From the NCBI RefSeq assembly GCF_000948975.2, contig NZ_CP059735.1, forward strand, positions 3,100,001-3,164,000: a stretch of DNA of 64,000 nt. The letters are read 5' to 3'. Below are positions 26,058 through 36,639 of this stretch, piece by piece. The stretch's first letter is position 1; each line of letters begins with the position of its first letter. Both the position numbers and the translations under genes were made by a program. The notes beneath the pieces are model-generated. The model was not told where the DNA came from, ran no database searches, and saw only the letters and a program-made list of their open reading frames with translations. The stretch comes from Thalassomonas actiniarum. GTDB taxonomy: Bacteria > Pseudomonadota > Gammaproteobacteria > Enterobacterales > Alteromonadaceae.

Positions 26058-26621
26058 ATGAATCAAGTACCCCAAGATGCTATTGAGTTATTGTTGCAGC
26101 GCCAGTCTAATCCTTTTCTTGAACAGCCGGCCCCGAATCAGGAGGATTTAGATAAAATTCTAACTGCCGCCATGCGCGTACCGGATCACGGCGGACTGGC
26201 ACCCTGGCATTTTACCGTGATAGAAAACCAAGGCCTGGATAAGTTAAGTGATGTTTTAGTCAGCGCTGCCGTGGCGAAGAATGCCGAAGAGACAAAAGTA
26301 GCCAAGGCGAAAAAAATGCCGTACCGGGCGCCGATGATTATCGTTGTCAGCACAAAGTTTATTGAGCATAAGGTACCCGAGCAGGAGCAGTTGATTGCGG
26401 CAGGTTGTGCGGCCCATGCGATGCAGATGGCGGCCTTTGCCTTAGGTTATGGCGCTATGTGGCGTACCGGTGAATTCAGTTATAATGCCCAGGTTAAACA
26501 GGGGTTAAATATCAAATTAATAGATCAAATCGTTGGTTTCTTATATTTGGGCACAGAAAGTAAAACTTTACCGGCTAAGCCGGTGAAACCTTACCAGGAC
26601 TTTGTCAGTTACTTGAAATAA
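26058..26621 (+). CDS. ydjA: YdjA-type nitroreductase family protein
   Basis: 187 residues, close to E. coli YdjA (183). The N-terminal LLQRQS segment and the RVPDHGGLAPWHF motif match the FMN-binding pattern of this small nitroreductase subgroup, and AAGCAAHAMQMAAFALGYGAMWRTG matches its dimer/FMN helix. It likely reduces quinones or nitro compounds with NAD(P)H. The substrate is unproven. In E. coli ydjA is also next to sppA, supporting the name. Confidence 0.9.
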   Translation: MNQVPQDAIELLLQRQSNPFLEQPAPNQEDLDKILTAAMRVPDHGGLAPWHFTVIENQGLDKLSDVLVSAAVAKNAEETKVAKAKKMPYRAPMIIVVSTKFIEHKVPEQEQLIAAGCAAHAMQMAAFALGYGAMWRTGEFSYNAQVKQGLNIKLIDQIVGFLYLGTESKTLPAKPVKPYQDFVSYLK

Positions 26622-26963
26622 GCGATATGCCCGAAGGGAATGGCGGACTGAGACTGTTAACATCCTCACAGTCCGCAACAATTATGCATAATTAAATAAA
26701 CCTGTTTCTTTTACTTAGTTGCCGACTGTTGTTTTGATAAATGCTGTTTGTTTACAGGATATTGTTTTAACTTGATTTTTCTATAAATAGTCAGTAATCG
26801 TTGATGTTTTTTAGCAAGTATGAACTCAGTCATGCTCTTGCAACTTTAATAGCCTTCCTGCCCTGAAAAGCTAGGTTTGCTGCGTTAGCCCTCTCATTTT
26901 CAAAAGGAAATTATTTAAAATCAGCTAAACTTGATGGTAAGTTTATGTTGTAGGCCGTTGTTT
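26622..26963. other. intergenic region before chemoreceptor
   Basis: About 340 bases, AT-rich. A weak stem (GCGGACTG / CAGTCCGC, about 26644-26677) follows the nitroreductase, with no clear T-run after it. The remainder probably holds the chemoreceptor promoter. No gene is evident. Confidence 0.4.
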
Positions 26964-29282
26964 ATGAAGGTTTCCTCTAAGATAATTTTAGCGTCGGTAT
27001 TATTATCAGGGATGGGAATATTAATAGCAGGAGCGTTAGTCAGTTGGCAGGCATCATCGGTGGCGGCAAAAGCCATGGAAAAAAGTGCTTTTGACCAGTT
27101 AGTTGCCGTCAGAGAATTGCAGAAAACCCAAATAGAAAATTATTTTCTGACCATCTCCCGCCAGATTAAGACCTTGTCAAATAATACCATGGTGATCGAT
27201 GCCATGCGTGACTTGCCCGAGTTGTTTTTTAAATTCGATCAGCAAAGTTCACTCAGGGACAATGATGCCCTGGCACGCTACTATACCGGGGGGTTTGATC
27301 CTGAATACCAGCGTAAGAACCCCGGTACAGATGTCAGTTCTATCGGTAAATTCAGGCAGCTGGATCAAAATAGCAAGTCGCTGCAGCACGCCTATATCAG
27401 TGCGAACTCCCATGCCTTAGGCAATAAAAATGCACTGGAAATGGCCGATGACGGCAGTGAGTACAGCTTGCTTCATGGCAAATACCATAAGCATTTTAAT
27501 CATTTTCTCGATGAATTTGGCTACTACGATATTTTTCTGGTGGAGCCGGAAAATGGTTATATAGTTTATTCTGTGTTTAAAGAGCTGGATTTTGCCACTT
27601 CACTTACCTATGGCCCCTATAAAGATACCGGCATTGCACAAGCTTATGCCCTGGCAAATAAAAGCACCGCCAAAACCAGTGGGGTATTGGTGGATTTCAA
27701 GCCCTACTTTCCCTCTTATGATGCGGCCGCCGCCTTTATCGGCGCTGCCATTTTTGCCCCCGACGGTAAAAAGTTAGGGGTGTTGATTTTTCAAATGCCG
27801 ATTGACAGGATCAACGATCTGATGACCTATCAGCAAGGATGGCACGATGTTGGCCTTGGCGACAGTGGTGAAACCTACCTGGTGGGGGATGATCGTTTAT
27901 TGCGCAGCCAGAGCCGCTTTTTGATGGAAGATAAAGTTAATTATCTGGCAGCACTTAAAAAGGCCGGTTTTGATGAGACGGTATTGAAAAAAATTAATGC
28001 CAGTGATTCGGCGATAGGCCTGCAGGCGGTTGATACCGAAGGTGCCAGTGCTGCCATTGCCGGGAAAACCGGCATTAAATCCATCAAAGATTACCGGGGG
28101 GTCGAGGTGTTGTCGGCCTTTGCCCCGTTAGATATTCCCGGGGTAAAATGGGGCATTCTCAGCGAAATTGATGTTGCAGAAGCCATGGCGGATAAGGATA
28201 AGTTGACCGCGTTGATCTGGTGGCTGATGATGATGATTATGCTGTTGTTGCTGCCTGTGATTTCAGCCGCGGCCTATATGGTCGGGCGCGGGATCTCGAA
28301 TCCTATCCAGAGTTTTATTGCCCAGGTCAATTCCGTGACCGCAGAAAAGGATCTCACCACCCGGGTCAGTTATCGCGGCAAGGATGAACTTTCTTCATTG
28401 GCGGACTCTTTTAATCATCTATTAACCGGGATCCAGGAAATTCTCCATTGCGTAGAAAATTTGGCCAAAACCTTGTATCAGTCCACCAACAAAATGCTAA
28501 AGGGCATGGATGAAACCACGGGACAAACCGGGCATCAATGCCAAAATGCCGACAGTGTTGCCGTGGCCACCAATGAGCTGCTTTCCACCATACAGGAAGT
28601 GGCCAGGAGTGCGACCGCGGCGGCAGAAACCGTCAGGGAAACCGACGGTAAGTGCCAGGATACCAGTCATGCCGCCGGTTTGCTAACCGGTTATATGGAT
28701 GATTTAAATCAACAGATGGTGTCGGCCTCAACATCGATTGAAAAGCTGGCTCAGGAAAGCCAGTCAATAGGCTCGGTACTGGACGTTATCCAGTCGATTG
28801 CTGAACAAACTAACTTACTGGCATTAAATGCCGCCATTGAAGCCGCCAGGGCGGGTGAGCAGGGACGGGGTTTTGCGGTGGTTGCCGATGAAGTGAGAAC
28901 CTTAGCCAGCAGAACTCAGCAATCGACAGAAGATATTCGCAATAAAATCAATGCCCTGCAAAGTGAAACATCGACGGCGGTTAAAATGGTGGCAGCATCG
29001 GGTAAAATGGCCAATGCCAGTATCAGCGCCTGCAATGATAACCGGGAGACTTTGGGTCAAGTGGTGGAGTTAGTGGCCCGGTTAAATGATATGAATGCGC
29101 AGATCGCTACTGCAGCCGAGCAGCAAACGACAGTGGTGAACGATATCAACCAGAATATTACCGAAATTGCCGGTACCTCACAGCAGATTTCCGAAAAGGC
29201 GGATGCCAATAAGGGAGATGTGAAAAAGATCAGCATTTTAGTCACCAATCTTGAAGATAAAATGCGCGAGTTCAAGCTTTGA
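26964..29282 (+). CDS. methyl-accepting chemotaxis protein
   Basis: 772 residues from the ATG at 26964, which immediately precedes the first membrane helix; a start at 26931 adds 11 residues. A large periplasmic sensing region (about 35-405, probably dCache-like, with [12 protein letters not shown] and [19 protein letters not shown]) is followed by the second membrane helix (about 415-440), a HAMP domain ([23 protein letters not shown]) and the cytoplasmic signalling helices. The hairpin tip reads [21 protein letters not shown]. No CheR-binding pentapeptide is seen at the C-terminus (ends REFKL). It feeds the chemotaxis kinase CheA. Ligand unknown. Confidence 0.92.
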   Translation: MKVSSKIILASVLLSGMGILIAGALVSWQASSVAAKAMEKSAFDQLVAVRELQKTQIENYFLTISRQIKTLSNNTMVIDAMRDLPELFFKFDQQSSLRDNDALARYYTGGFDPEYQRKNPGTDVSSIGKFRQLDQNSKSLQHAYISANSHALGNKNALEMADDGSEYSLLHGKYHKHFNHFLDEFGYYDIFLVEPENGYIVYSVFKELDFATSLTYGPYKDTGIAQAYALANKSTAKTSGVLVDFKPYFPSYDAAAAFIGAAIFAPDGKKLGVLIFQMPIDRINDLMTYQQGWHDVGLGDSGETYLVGDDRLLRSQSRFLMEDKVNYLAALKKAGFDETVLKKINASDSAIGLQAVDTEGASAAIAGKTGIKSIKDYRGVEVLSAFAPLDIPGVKWGILSEIDVAEAMADKDKLTALIWWLMMMIMLLLLPVISAAAYMVGRGISNPIQSFIAQVNSVTAEKDLTTRVSYRGKDELSSLADSFNHLLTGIQEILHCVENLAKTLYQSTNKMLKGMDETTGQTGHQCQNADSVAVATNELLSTIQEVARSATAAAETVRETDGKCQDTSHAAGLLTGYMDDLNQQMVSASTSIEKLAQESQSIGSVLDVIQSIAEQTNLLALNAAIEAARAGEQGRGFAVVADEVRTLASRTQQSTEDIRNKINALQSETSTAVKMVAASGKMANASISACNDNRETLGQVVELVARLNDMNAQIATAAEQQTTVVNDINQNITEIAGTSQQISEKADANKGDVKKISILVTNLEDKMREFKL

Positions 29283-29343
29283 TTTTTGCTGATTAAATGG
29301 ATTGAAGCTGTTACAGAGACAATTGATATAAAATGCAGGCAAT

Positions 29344-29372
29344 AAAAAACCCTCAAGTGAGGGTTTTTTATT
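29344..29372. terminator. bidirectional terminator between chemoreceptor and asnS
   Basis: AAAAAACCCTCA and TGAGGGTTTTTT form a stem around a two-to-four-base loop with A/T runs on both sides, so it can terminate both the plus-strand chemoreceptor and the minus-strand asnS. Confidence 0.85.
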
Positions 29373-29389
29373 GAAGAACTTAAGCCAGC

Positions 29390-30790
29390 TTAAAAGGCTG
29401 CATTGTTCGGCGTACGCGGGAAAGGAATGACGTCACGTACGTTCTGGATGCCGGTGGCGTAAGCGACCAGGCGCTCAAAACCTAAACCAAAACCTGAATG
29501 AGGCACAGTGCCGTAACGGCGCAGGTCGCGGTACCAGCTGTAATCTACCGGATCTAAGCCCATCTCTGCCAGGCGCTCATCAAGCACGTCCAGACGCTCT
29601 TCACGCTGGCTGCCGCCGATAAGTTCACCTATACCCGGTGCCAGGATATCCATGGCGGCAACGGTTTTCTTATCGTCGTTCAACCGCATGTAGAAAGACT
29701 TAATGTCTTTCGGGTAGTTTTGCAGGATCACAGGTCCGCCGACATGTTCTTCTGCCAGGTAACGCTCGTGCTCTGAGTTAAGGTCTACGCCCCAGAAAAC
29801 TTCGTTTTCAAATTTCTTGCCGCAGTTTTGCAGGATGTCGATGGCATCGGTATAGTCCATGCGTACGAAGTCTTTTTCAATCACTGTGTTTAAACGGTCA
29901 ATAACGGTTTTATCCACACGTTGCTGGAAGAAGGCCATATCGTCGGCGCGCTCTTCTAACAGGGCTTTAAACACATAACGTAACATTTCTTCGGCTAAAT
30001 CACCGGCAATAGCCAGATCGGCAAAAGCAATTTCAGGCTCAACCATCCAGAATTCCGCCAGGTGACGGCTGGTGTTGGAGTTTTCTGCGCGGAAAGTCGG
30101 GCCAAAGGTATACACCTTGGACATGGCACAACAGTAGGTTTCTACGTTTAACTGACCGGATACCGTTAAGAAAGCTTCTTTACCGAAGAAGTCTTCGCTG
30201 TAATCGACATCGCCTTTGTCGGTGCGCGGCAGGTTTTCCATGTCTAAGGTGCTGACACGGAACATTTCACCGGCGCCTTCACAGTCACTGGCGGTGATCA
30301 ACGGCGTGCTGATCCAGAAATAACCTTTGCTGTGCAAGAATCTGTGGATCGCCTGTGCCAGGGTATTACGTACCCGGGTCACCGCGCCGCCGATATTGGT
30401 ACGGGCGCGCAAGTGGGCGTGCTCACGTAAATATTCGATGCTGTGGCGTTTGGCTGCCATAGGGTAGGTATCGGGGTCTTCTACCAGGCCTAATACTTCA
30501 ACTTCGGTTGCCTGGATCTCAAAAGATTGTCCCTGGCCCGGAGATTCCACCAAGGTGCCGGTAACTTTTACCGCGCCGCCTGTGGTCAGTTTAAGTACAT
30601 CAGTTTGATAATTGTCTAACTCATTCGGCACTATGGCCTGAATGGCATCAAAACATGAACCATCGTGAATGGCTAAAAATGAAATACCGGCTTTGGAATC
30701 GCGACGTGTGCGGATCCAGCCATGTACCGTGATGGTTTCGTTAACGGGGTATTTTCCTGCTAATACATCCGTAATCGATATAACAGACAT
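29390..30790 (-). CDS. asnS: asparaginyl-tRNA synthetase
   Basis: 466 residues, the same length as E. coli AsnRS. N-terminal OB-fold ([24 protein letters not shown]) binds the anticodon. Class II motif 2 is visible around [26 protein letters not shown] and motif 3 in [17 protein letters not shown]. Essential aminoacylation enzyme charging tRNA-Asn. Start ATG at 30790. It stands alone between the chemoreceptor and a small membrane protein. No sign of damage. Confidence 0.98.
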   Translation of the reverse strand: MSVISITDVLAGKYPVNETITVHGWIRTRRDSKAGISFLAIHDGSCFDAIQAIVPNELDNYQTDVLKLTTGGAVKVTGTLVESPGQGQSFEIQATEVEVLGLVEDPDTYPMAAKRHSIEYLREHAHLRARTNIGGAVTRVRNTLAQAIHRFLHSKGYFWISTPLITASDCEGAGEMFRVSTLDMENLPRTDKGDVDYSEDFFGKEAFLTVSGQLNVETYCCAMSKVYTFGPTFRAENSNTSRHLAEFWMVEPEIAFADLAIAGDLAEEMLRYVFKALLEERADDMAFFQQRVDKTVIDRLNTVIEKDFVRMDYTDAIDILQNCGKKFENEVFWGVDLNSEHERYLAEEHVGGPVILQNYPKDIKSFYMRLNDDKKTVAAMDILAPGIGELIGGSQREERLDVLDERLAEMGLDPVDYSWYRDLRRYGTVPHSGFGLGFERLVAYATGIQNVRDVIPFPRTPNNAAF

Positions 30791-30947
30791 TTATCGACCT
30801 CTTATTCTTTAATAATTATCCTAATTGTAGGGTTTGGTATGTTACCGCGACTATTGCTTTTCTCAAGTAAAACTTGCTAAATAGTACGATAATTAATGAA
30901 AATAAAGCTATTAATTTTAATAAGGGAATAAAAAGGGAGTTGTGGTC

Positions 30948-31310
30948 ATGATTTGGCGGGGTAAAAATCGGCGCAAAGCCCCGGACAGCTGGATATATTT
31001 TGCCCGGCTTTTAGCTATCGGCGGCTGGCTCTGTTTTATTGTCGCGTTAATTGTCTCCTTTTATGCTGCCCCGGAAAAAAACTATGGCCTGGTACGTTAT
31101 TACCAGTTGCCGATCAGAAGCCATTGGCTGATGCCGTTAACCAACTATTTGTACCTGATCTTATGGTTCAGCGCCTTTAGCAGTATCGCTTGTTTTATTA
31201 TTGACAGGTTCCGCAACCGCCGCAGCGCCGATAACCTGCATTTCAACCTGGTGTTGCTGTTTCTGGTATCGGTTTCCTGGATAACTTATATCATTATCCA
31301 GGCCTTTTGA
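30948..31310 (+). CDS. small membrane protein, three helices
   Basis: 121 residues with hydrophobic segments at about 21-42, 61-82 and 98-118, each followed by basic residues. A start at the ATG at 30948 is favoured by AGGGAG eight bases upstream; a GTG at 30942 is two codons earlier. I do not recognise a function. It lies between asnS (divergent) and bioA (convergent). Confidence 0.75.
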   Translation: MIWRGKNRRKAPDSWIYFARLLAIGGWLCFIVALIVSFYAAPEKNYGLVRYYQLPIRSHWLMPLTNYLYLILWFSAFSSIACFIIDRFRNRRSADNLHFNLVLLFLVSVSWITYIIIQAF

Positions 31311-31334
31311 ACTGCGGCGTTAACACTTGCGCCG

Positions 31335-32639
31335 TTAATCAAGCGTAAAACATTGCTCTTCATCCAATACCGTGGCGATCGCCCGGACCAGCTTGAGTAC
31401 GTTCGCCTCGGTGGATATATAAGGCGGCATAATATAAATCAGCCTGCCAAAGGGACGGATCCAGACGCCAAGTTCAACAAATCTTTTCTGTATCCGGGCC
31501 ATATTGACATTCTGGCGTGCTTCCACCACACCTATGGCCCCAAGTACCCGGGTATCTTTCACACGCTCATGTTTGGCCAAAGGCAACAGGTGCTGTTTTA
31601 GGTGGGCTTCCAGGGTGGCCACCTGTTGTTGCCAGTTGTTCTCTTTTAGCAAGTCTATGCTGGCGCTGGCAACGGCGCAGGCCAGCGGGTTGCCCATAAA
31701 GGTCGGGCCGTGCATAAAGCAGCCTGCTTCGCCGTCACTGATGGTGGTGGCGACCTCTTTTGAACATAAGGTGGCTGCCAGGCTCAGGTAACCGCCGGTC
31801 AGGGTTTTACCCAGGCATAAGATATCCGGTGAAACATCCGCCCATTCGCAGGCAAACAGCTTACCGGTGCGGCCAAAGCCGGTGGCAATTTCATCGGCTA
31901 TCAGCAACACCTTATATTTTTTACATAACGCGGCGCAGGCTTTTAAATATTCGGGGTGATAGAAACGCATGCCGCCCGTGCCCTGGACGATAGGTTCAAT
32001 GATAAAGGCAGCCAAGTGCTGGTGGTTTTCGGCAAATAAGGTTTCAAGTTCTGCGGTGTCTTGTGCTTGCCACTGTTCGTCTATGGCAATGTTTGGTGCC
32101 GGGGCGAACAGGTTTTTCATTAATACCTGGTCAAACAACTGGTGCATGCCGGTGACGGGATCGCAAACCGACATGGCGGCAAAAGTATCGCCGTGATAGC
32201 CGTTACGTACCGTCAACAGCTTATGTTTGTTTTTCTCGCCCTTGCTGTGCCAGTATTGCAGCGCCATTTTAATGGCCACTTCAACCGCAACCGAGCCGCT
32301 GTCGGCTAAAAATACCCGCTCTAAAGATTTCGGTGTCAGCGTAATCAGTTTTTGACATAATTCAACCGCCGGCTGGTGGGTTAAGCCGCCAAACATGACA
32401 TGGGCCATTTTTTCTGTCTGCTCGATAATGGCCCGGTTCAGTTTAGGATGGTTATAGCCGTGCAGCACAGCCCACCAGGATGCCATGCCGTCGGTGAGAA
32501 TTTCGCCGGATGCCAGGGTTATTTCCACCCCTTTTGCGGACTCTACCAGGTAAGAAGGCAGGGGAGACGACATGGAAGTATAGGGGTGCCAGATGTTTTC
32601 CCGGTCAAATGCAAGTAATTCTGTGTTTTTTTTGTTCAT
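31335..32639 (-). CDS. bioA: adenosylmethionine-8-amino-7-oxononanoate aminotransferase
   Basis: 434 residues, a class III PLP aminotransferase. It converts KAPA to DAPA using S-adenosylmethionine, the antepenultimate step of biotin synthesis. Visible features: HPYTSM near the N-terminus, a DGMASWWAVLHGYNHP segment, LIADEIATGFGRTG (PLP-binding Asp), and LGKTLTGGYLSLA with the PLP Lys. Start ATG 32639 has no clear Shine-Dalgarno because a candidate BirA operator starts immediately upstream. It is divergent from bioBFCD, the classical arrangement. Confidence 0.97.
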   Translation of the reverse strand: MNKKNTELLAFDRENIWHPYTSMSSPLPSYLVESAKGVEITLASGEILTDGMASWWAVLHGYNHPKLNRAIIEQTEKMAHVMFGGLTHQPAVELCQKLITLTPKSLERVFLADSGSVAVEVAIKMALQYWHSKGEKNKHKLLTVRNGYHGDTFAAMSVCDPVTGMHQLFDQVLMKNLFAPAPNIAIDEQWQAQDTAELETLFAENHQHLAAFIIEPIVQGTGGMRFYHPEYLKACAALCKKYKVLLIADEIATGFGRTGKLFACEWADVSPDILCLGKTLTGGYLSLAATLCSKEVATTISDGEAGCFMHGPTFMGNPLACAVASASIDLLKENNWQQQVATLEAHLKQHLLPLAKHERVKDTRVLGAIGVVEARQNVNMARIQKRFVELGVWIRPFGRLIYIMPPYISTEANVLKLVRAIATVLDEEQCFTLD

Positions 32640-32672
32640 TTGTTAACTAATTTGTTTGGCTGACGTTGACAT
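32640..32672. promoter_or_regulatory. candidate BirA operator between bioA and bioB
   Basis: TTGTTAAC (32640-32647) and GTTGACAT (32665-32672) are near-mirror half-sites with a 17-bp spacer, resembling the BirA palindrome (TTGTAAAC/GTTTACAA). Biotin-loaded BirA would repress both divergent transcripts from here. Half-sites differ from consensus at one or two bases, so this is a candidate only. Confidence 0.45.
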
Positions 32673-32728
32673 CATTATTAGGCTGGCTAGACTACCCGTT
32701 AACTTATAAAGATGCAATTGAGAGTTCT

Positions 32729-33832
32729 ATGTCAGCAAATCCGGGTGTAACCCAGCCAATGAATAATAATGAAACAAACCAGGCCGGGGACACAGCTGTC
32801 CGTCACAACTGGACGCTGGCCGAAGTGCAGGCTTTGTTTGACCTGCCGTTTAATGATTTGATGTTTCAGGCGCAAACCGTACACCGTCAGCATTTTAACC
32901 CCAATGAAGTCCAGGTCAGCACCTTATTATCGATTAAAACCGGTGCCTGTCCGGAAGACTGTAAATATTGCTCGCAAAGCGCCCGTTATAAAACCGATAT
33001 CGACAAAGAGCGCTTGATGGAAGTGGAAAAGGTGCTTGAAGCGGCGAAAAAGGCCAAGGCCCAGGGCTCGACCCGTTTTTGTATGGGGGCTGCCTGGCGT
33101 AACCCGAAAGCGCGGGATATGCCTTATGTGGTAGATATGGTTAAAGGGGTGAAAGCCATGGGGCTGGAAACCTGTATGACCTTAGGTATGCTTTCTGAAG
33201 ATCAGGCCAATGAGCTGCAATCTGCCGGTCTGGATTATTACAATCACAACCTGGATACCTCACCCGAGCATTATAACCAGATCATCACCACACGTACCTA
33301 CCAGGACAGGTTAGATACTTTGGATAATGTCCGCAGCGCCGGAATGAAAGTGTGCAGCGGCGGTATTGTCGGTTTGGGAGAGCAGGCGAAAGACCGTGCC
33401 TCCTTGCTGGTACAATTGGCGAATTTGGAGCAGCAACCGGAAAGTGTGCCGATCAATATGCTGGTAAAAGTGGAAGGTACGCCGTTATCGGAAGTACAGG
33501 ATCTCGATCATTTTGAGTTTATCCGCTGTATTGCCGTGGCCCGTATTCTGATGCCAAAAAGCCATGTCCGCTTAAGTGCCGGGCGTGAAGCCATGAATGA
33601 ACAAATGCAGGCGATGTGTTTCCTGGCCGGCGCCAATTCAATTTTTTACGGCTGTAAATTATTGACCGCCGCCAATCCGGAAACCAATCAGGATATGATG
33701 TTGTTTAAAAAGCTCGGTATTAACACCGAAACCGTCAGCAACCATGAGTTGGATGAAGGCGATGAAGCACAAAGGTTGCGTACCGCGGTTGTTAATCAGG
33801 AAAACAGCGATTTGTTCTACAACGCAGAATAG
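32729..33832 (+). CDS. bioB: biotin synthase
   Basis: 367 residues from the ATG at 32729 (GAGAG upstream); the frame is open further but only with a TTG start inside the operator. A radical-SAM enzyme inserting sulfur into dethiobiotin. The 4Fe-4S motif CPEDCKYC is present, followed by conserved GAAWRNPK and the [10 protein letters not shown] segment; the 2Fe-2S Arg and Cys positions fall in GGIVGLGEQ and RLSAGRE regions. About 20 residues longer at the N-terminus than E. coli BioB. First gene of bioB-bioF-bioC-bioD. Confidence 0.97.
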   Translation: MSANPGVTQPMNNNETNQAGDTAVRHNWTLAEVQALFDLPFNDLMFQAQTVHRQHFNPNEVQVSTLLSIKTGACPEDCKYCSQSARYKTDIDKERLMEVEKVLEAAKKAKAQGSTRFCMGAAWRNPKARDMPYVVDMVKGVKAMGLETCMTLGMLSEDQANELQSAGLDYYNHNLDTSPEHYNQIITTRTYQDRLDTLDNVRSAGMKVCSGGIVGLGEQAKDRASLLVQLANLEQQPESVPINMLVKVEGTPLSEVQDLDHFEFIRCIAVARILMPKSHVRLSAGREAMNEQMQAMCFLAGANSIFYGCKLLTAANPETNQDMMLFKKLGINTETVSNHELDEGDEAQRLRTAVVNQENSDLFYNAE

Positions 33833-33877
33833 AGCGCATAATACTGCCGTTACCGGCATTTAAGGTTTGTCGCTAGG

Positions 33878-33903
33878 CTTGGGAAAACTCCGCTTTTCCC
33901 AAG
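33878..33903. repeat. perfect 10-bp hairpin between bioB and bioF
   Basis: CTTGGGAAAA and TTTTCCCAAG pair perfectly around a six-base loop in the 105-bp gap. No T-run follows, so full termination is unlikely. It may protect the bioB transcript end or tune downstream expression, or be a small dispersed repeat. Confidence 0.6.
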
Positions 33904-33937
33904 TCCCATTGTTTTTAAAGCTTTTATAAGAAGTACC

Positions 33938-35104
33938 ATGGCGTTTGAATTTATCGATCAGCAGTTGGCCCAAAGGCAAAGCCAGTCCAGGTATCGCCAA
34001 AGGGTATCTATTGCCGCTGCGGCCGGACGTGAAGTGGTTATCGCGGGTAAAAGCTACCTTAATTTTTCCTCCAATGATTATCTGGGGTTAAATAATCATC
34101 CCGAGATTAACCGGGCGATGCAAGAGGGCATCGACCGCTTTGGCCTGTGTGCTAGCGGCTCAAGTTTGATCACCGGCTTTAGCTATGCCCATCAGGTGCT
34201 GGAGCAGCAGATATGCCAGTGGCTTAATAAACCCCGCTGCCTGTTATTTTCCAGTGGCTTTGCCGCCAATACCGGGGTCTTGCAGGCCCTGGGCCAGCAT
34301 AAATGTCATTTTTTGCTGGATAAACTTTGCCATGCCTCCTTAATTGACGGCGCACTTGGTGCTTGTGATGGTGGAAAAACTAGTGGCGGCAAAGCCAGTA
34401 TGAAGCGTTTTCGCCACAATGATATTGAACAGCTGGAAGGTTTTTTGAAGTGCTCGCCTGGTGATGATAACCTTATTGTCTCGGAAGGGGTGTTTAGCAT
34501 GGACGGCGACCAGGCTGAAATAAAAAAATTGTCAGCGCTGGCAAAAAATGCCAAAGCTTGGCTATATTTAGATGATGCCCATAGCATAGGGGTGATTGGC
34601 CGGCAGGGCCAGGGAAGTGTCAGCCAGGGTGATGTTGATATTGTCATGGCCACCTTTGGCAAGGCAATTGCCAGTAGCGGTGCTTTTATTGCCTGCGATG
34701 AAAACCTGTTTGAATATCTGGTCAACTTTTCCCGACACTATATTTATTCCACGGCAATATCACCGGCCGTGGCCTGGGCAACGGTTAAAAGTATTGAGCT
34801 AATACAAAAAGAACAATGGCGAAGAGATAAAATAGCACAGCTGAGTTTTTCTTTATCACAGGCACTTGATCCCAGGATAACCTTAGCCCCGACCGAGTCA
34901 TCGATACATGCGTTAATTATCGGTGATGAAGCCTCGGCGCTGGCTGTCAGTGAAAAATTGAAAAAGAAGGGCATCTGGCTCACCGCGATCAGACCTCCGA
35001 CGGTTCCTGTTAACAGCTCCCGGTTACGCGTTACTATTTGCGCAAACCACAATAACAACGATATCAAGTATTTAGCAGCTTGTTTGAATGAGGCTCTTGG
35101 TTAA
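33938..35104 (+). CDS. bioF: 8-amino-7-oxononanoate synthase
   Basis: 388 residues. PLP enzyme condensing pimeloyl-ACP (or CoA) with alanine to KAPA. The NFSSNDYLGL segment, the DDAHSIGVIGRQGQG motif (PLP Asp and His) and the MATFGKAIASSGAF motif with the PLP Lys are all present. Its last base is shared with the start of bioC (TAATG), so the two are translationally coupled. Start ATG at 33938. Confidence 0.97.
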   Translation: MAFEFIDQQLAQRQSQSRYRQRVSIAAAAGREVVIAGKSYLNFSSNDYLGLNNHPEINRAMQEGIDRFGLCASGSSLITGFSYAHQVLEQQICQWLNKPRCLLFSSGFAANTGVLQALGQHKCHFLLDKLCHASLIDGALGACDGGKTSGGKASMKRFRHNDIEQLEGFLKCSPGDDNLIVSEGVFSMDGDQAEIKKLSALAKNAKAWLYLDDAHSIGVIGRQGQGSVSQGDVDIVMATFGKAIASSGAFIACDENLFEYLVNFSRHYIYSTAISPAVAWATVKSIELIQKEQWRRDKIAQLSFSLSQALDPRITLAPTESSIHALIIGDEASALAVSEKLKKKGIWLTAIRPPTVPVNSSRLRVTICANHNNNDIKYLAACLNEALG

Positions 35105-35889
35105 TGCCAGAAACAAAAAACAGAATAAAAATTGCGCGCTCTTTTGGCTCCGCCAGTAACTCTTACGATGTTTCCGCCCGTTTGCAGCGCTTTAGCGGCA
35201 AACACTTAATGCCCTGGTTGCCCAACCGCAATGATTTAACCGTGCTGGATTTAGGCGCGGGCACCGGCTTTTTTACCGATATTTTGGCGGGCTCTTACCA
35301 CCGGGTAATAGGTCTGGATTTCTCGAAAAAAATGCTGCATTTTGCGCAAAAAAGCCGGAATAACAATATTCATTGGTTGGAAGCGGATGCTCATCACATA
35401 CCCCTTCAGGACCAAAGCATAGATTTAATCTATTCCAATTTGATGATCCAGTGGTGCAACCCGTTAGAAGATGTGGTGCAGGAAATCCTGCGGGTATTAA
35501 AACCCGGCGGTCTGTTTATTTTTACCACCTTAACCGACGGTACCTTGTATGAGCTGAAATCTTCTTGGGCCCAGGTGGATGATGATCGCCATGTGATTAA
35601 CTTTAAACGCGAGCAGGAATTGCTGGCGATGTTTGACAGTCCGCGCTCGAAATTATTACAACACCAGTGCCAGGATATTGTGCTTGAATATGAAAACGTC
35701 CTGCACCTGGCCCATGAACTTAAAGGCTTAGGCGCCAACCAGGTGCCCGCCAAGGGGAATAAAGGGCTGGCAGGTAAAGATAAATGGCAGAAAATGACTG
35801 CTTCCTATCAGGATTTCCAGGAGCCGGGCGGCGTTTATCCGGCCACTTATAAGGTATTTTCCGGCTTGATGGTAAAACTCAGCGATTGA
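35104..35889 (+). CDS. bioC: malonyl-ACP O-methyltransferase
   Basis: 261 residues. SAM-dependent methyltransferase that caps malonyl-ACP to disguise it as a fatty-acid primer for pimelate synthesis. The N-terminal RSFGSASNSYD motif and the SAM-binding VLDLGAGTGFF loop are clear, as is the SNLMIQWCN segment typical of BioC. It overlaps bioF by one base and is 35 bp from bioD. No bioH is seen nearby, so the partner esterase lies elsewhere. Confidence 0.95.
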   Translation: MPETKNRIKIARSFGSASNSYDVSARLQRFSGKHLMPWLPNRNDLTVLDLGAGTGFFTDILAGSYHRVIGLDFSKKMLHFAQKSRNNNIHWLEADAHHIPLQDQSIDLIYSNLMIQWCNPLEDVVQEILRVLKPGGLFIFTTLTDGTLYELKSSWAQVDDDRHVINFKREQELLAMFDSPRSKLLQHQCQDIVLEYENVLHLAHELKGLGANQVPAKGNKGLAGKDKWQKMTASYQDFQEPGGVYPATYKVFSGLMVKLSD

Positions 35890-35924
35890 GTTTGGCGTGA
35901 GCGCAAAAAGAAGTAACGATATCA

Positions 35925-36593
35925 ATGAATGAATTATTTATTACGGCAACGGATACCGATGCCGGTAAAACTTATGTTGCCCGGGCACTGGTGACGGCAT
36001 TAGTCAACCAGGGGCAAAAAGTCGCTGTTTATAAGCCGGTTTCCGCCGGGTGTGAATTAATCGACGGGCAGCTGATCAATGAAGACGCAAGTTTATTGCA
36101 GTCATGCGCTAATTGTCAGCAAAGTATCTCCCAGATCAATCCTATTGCCTTTGCCGAGCCGATAGCTCCGCATATTGCTGCGGAAAAATCAGGGCAGCAG
36201 ATCACTTTGTCTCAAATCATAACGGGCTACCGGCAGCTTAGCGACCTTAATGCGGATACTATTGTCACCGAAGGGGCCGGAGGCTGGCGCTTGCCGTTGG
36301 GACAGGGACATTATTTATCTGATTTTGCCAAACAGGGCGCTTTTCAGGTGGTCTTAGTGGTTAATATGAAACTAGGTTGTCTCAACCATGCCATGCTGAG
36401 CTATGAAGCCATAAAGGCCGACGGCTTGCAGTGTGTTGGCTGGGTGGCCAATTGCCAGCAGCAGATGCCTTATCTTGATGAAAACATTGCACAGCTCAGC
36501 CAGTTATTGCCGATGCCGCTTATTGCCCGCCTGGGGAATTGCCCGGATATTGATAAAGCAGCCGCTTTTATTGATACCGCCGCGCTACTTTAG
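35925..36593 (+). CDS. bioD: dethiobiotin synthetase
   Basis: 222 residues. ATP-dependent carboxylation of DAPA to dethiobiotin. The P-loop TATDTDAGKTYVARAL near the N-terminus, the KPVSAGCE segment and TEGAGGWRLPL are family signatures. Last gene of the bioBFCD operon; the following gene is convergent. Start ATG 35925. Confidence 0.96.
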   Translation: MNELFITATDTDAGKTYVARALVTALVNQGQKVAVYKPVSAGCELIDGQLINEDASLLQSCANCQQSISQINPIAFAEPIAPHIAAEKSGQQITLSQIITGYRQLSDLNADTIVTEGAGGWRLPLGQGHYLSDFAKQGAFQVVLVVNMKLGCLNHAMLSYEAIKADGLQCVGWVANCQQQMPYLDENIAQLSQLLPMPLIARLGNCPDIDKAAAFIDTAALL

Positions 36594-36639
36594 CGTTTGA
36601 ACACTTATGCCTGGCTTAGGGGAAGCTGGCCGGGCATGT

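Noticed and set aside
26644-26677. Hairpin after the nitroreductase gene as a terminator
   Set aside because: Stem is imperfect and no T-run follows; mentioned only in the intergenic entry.
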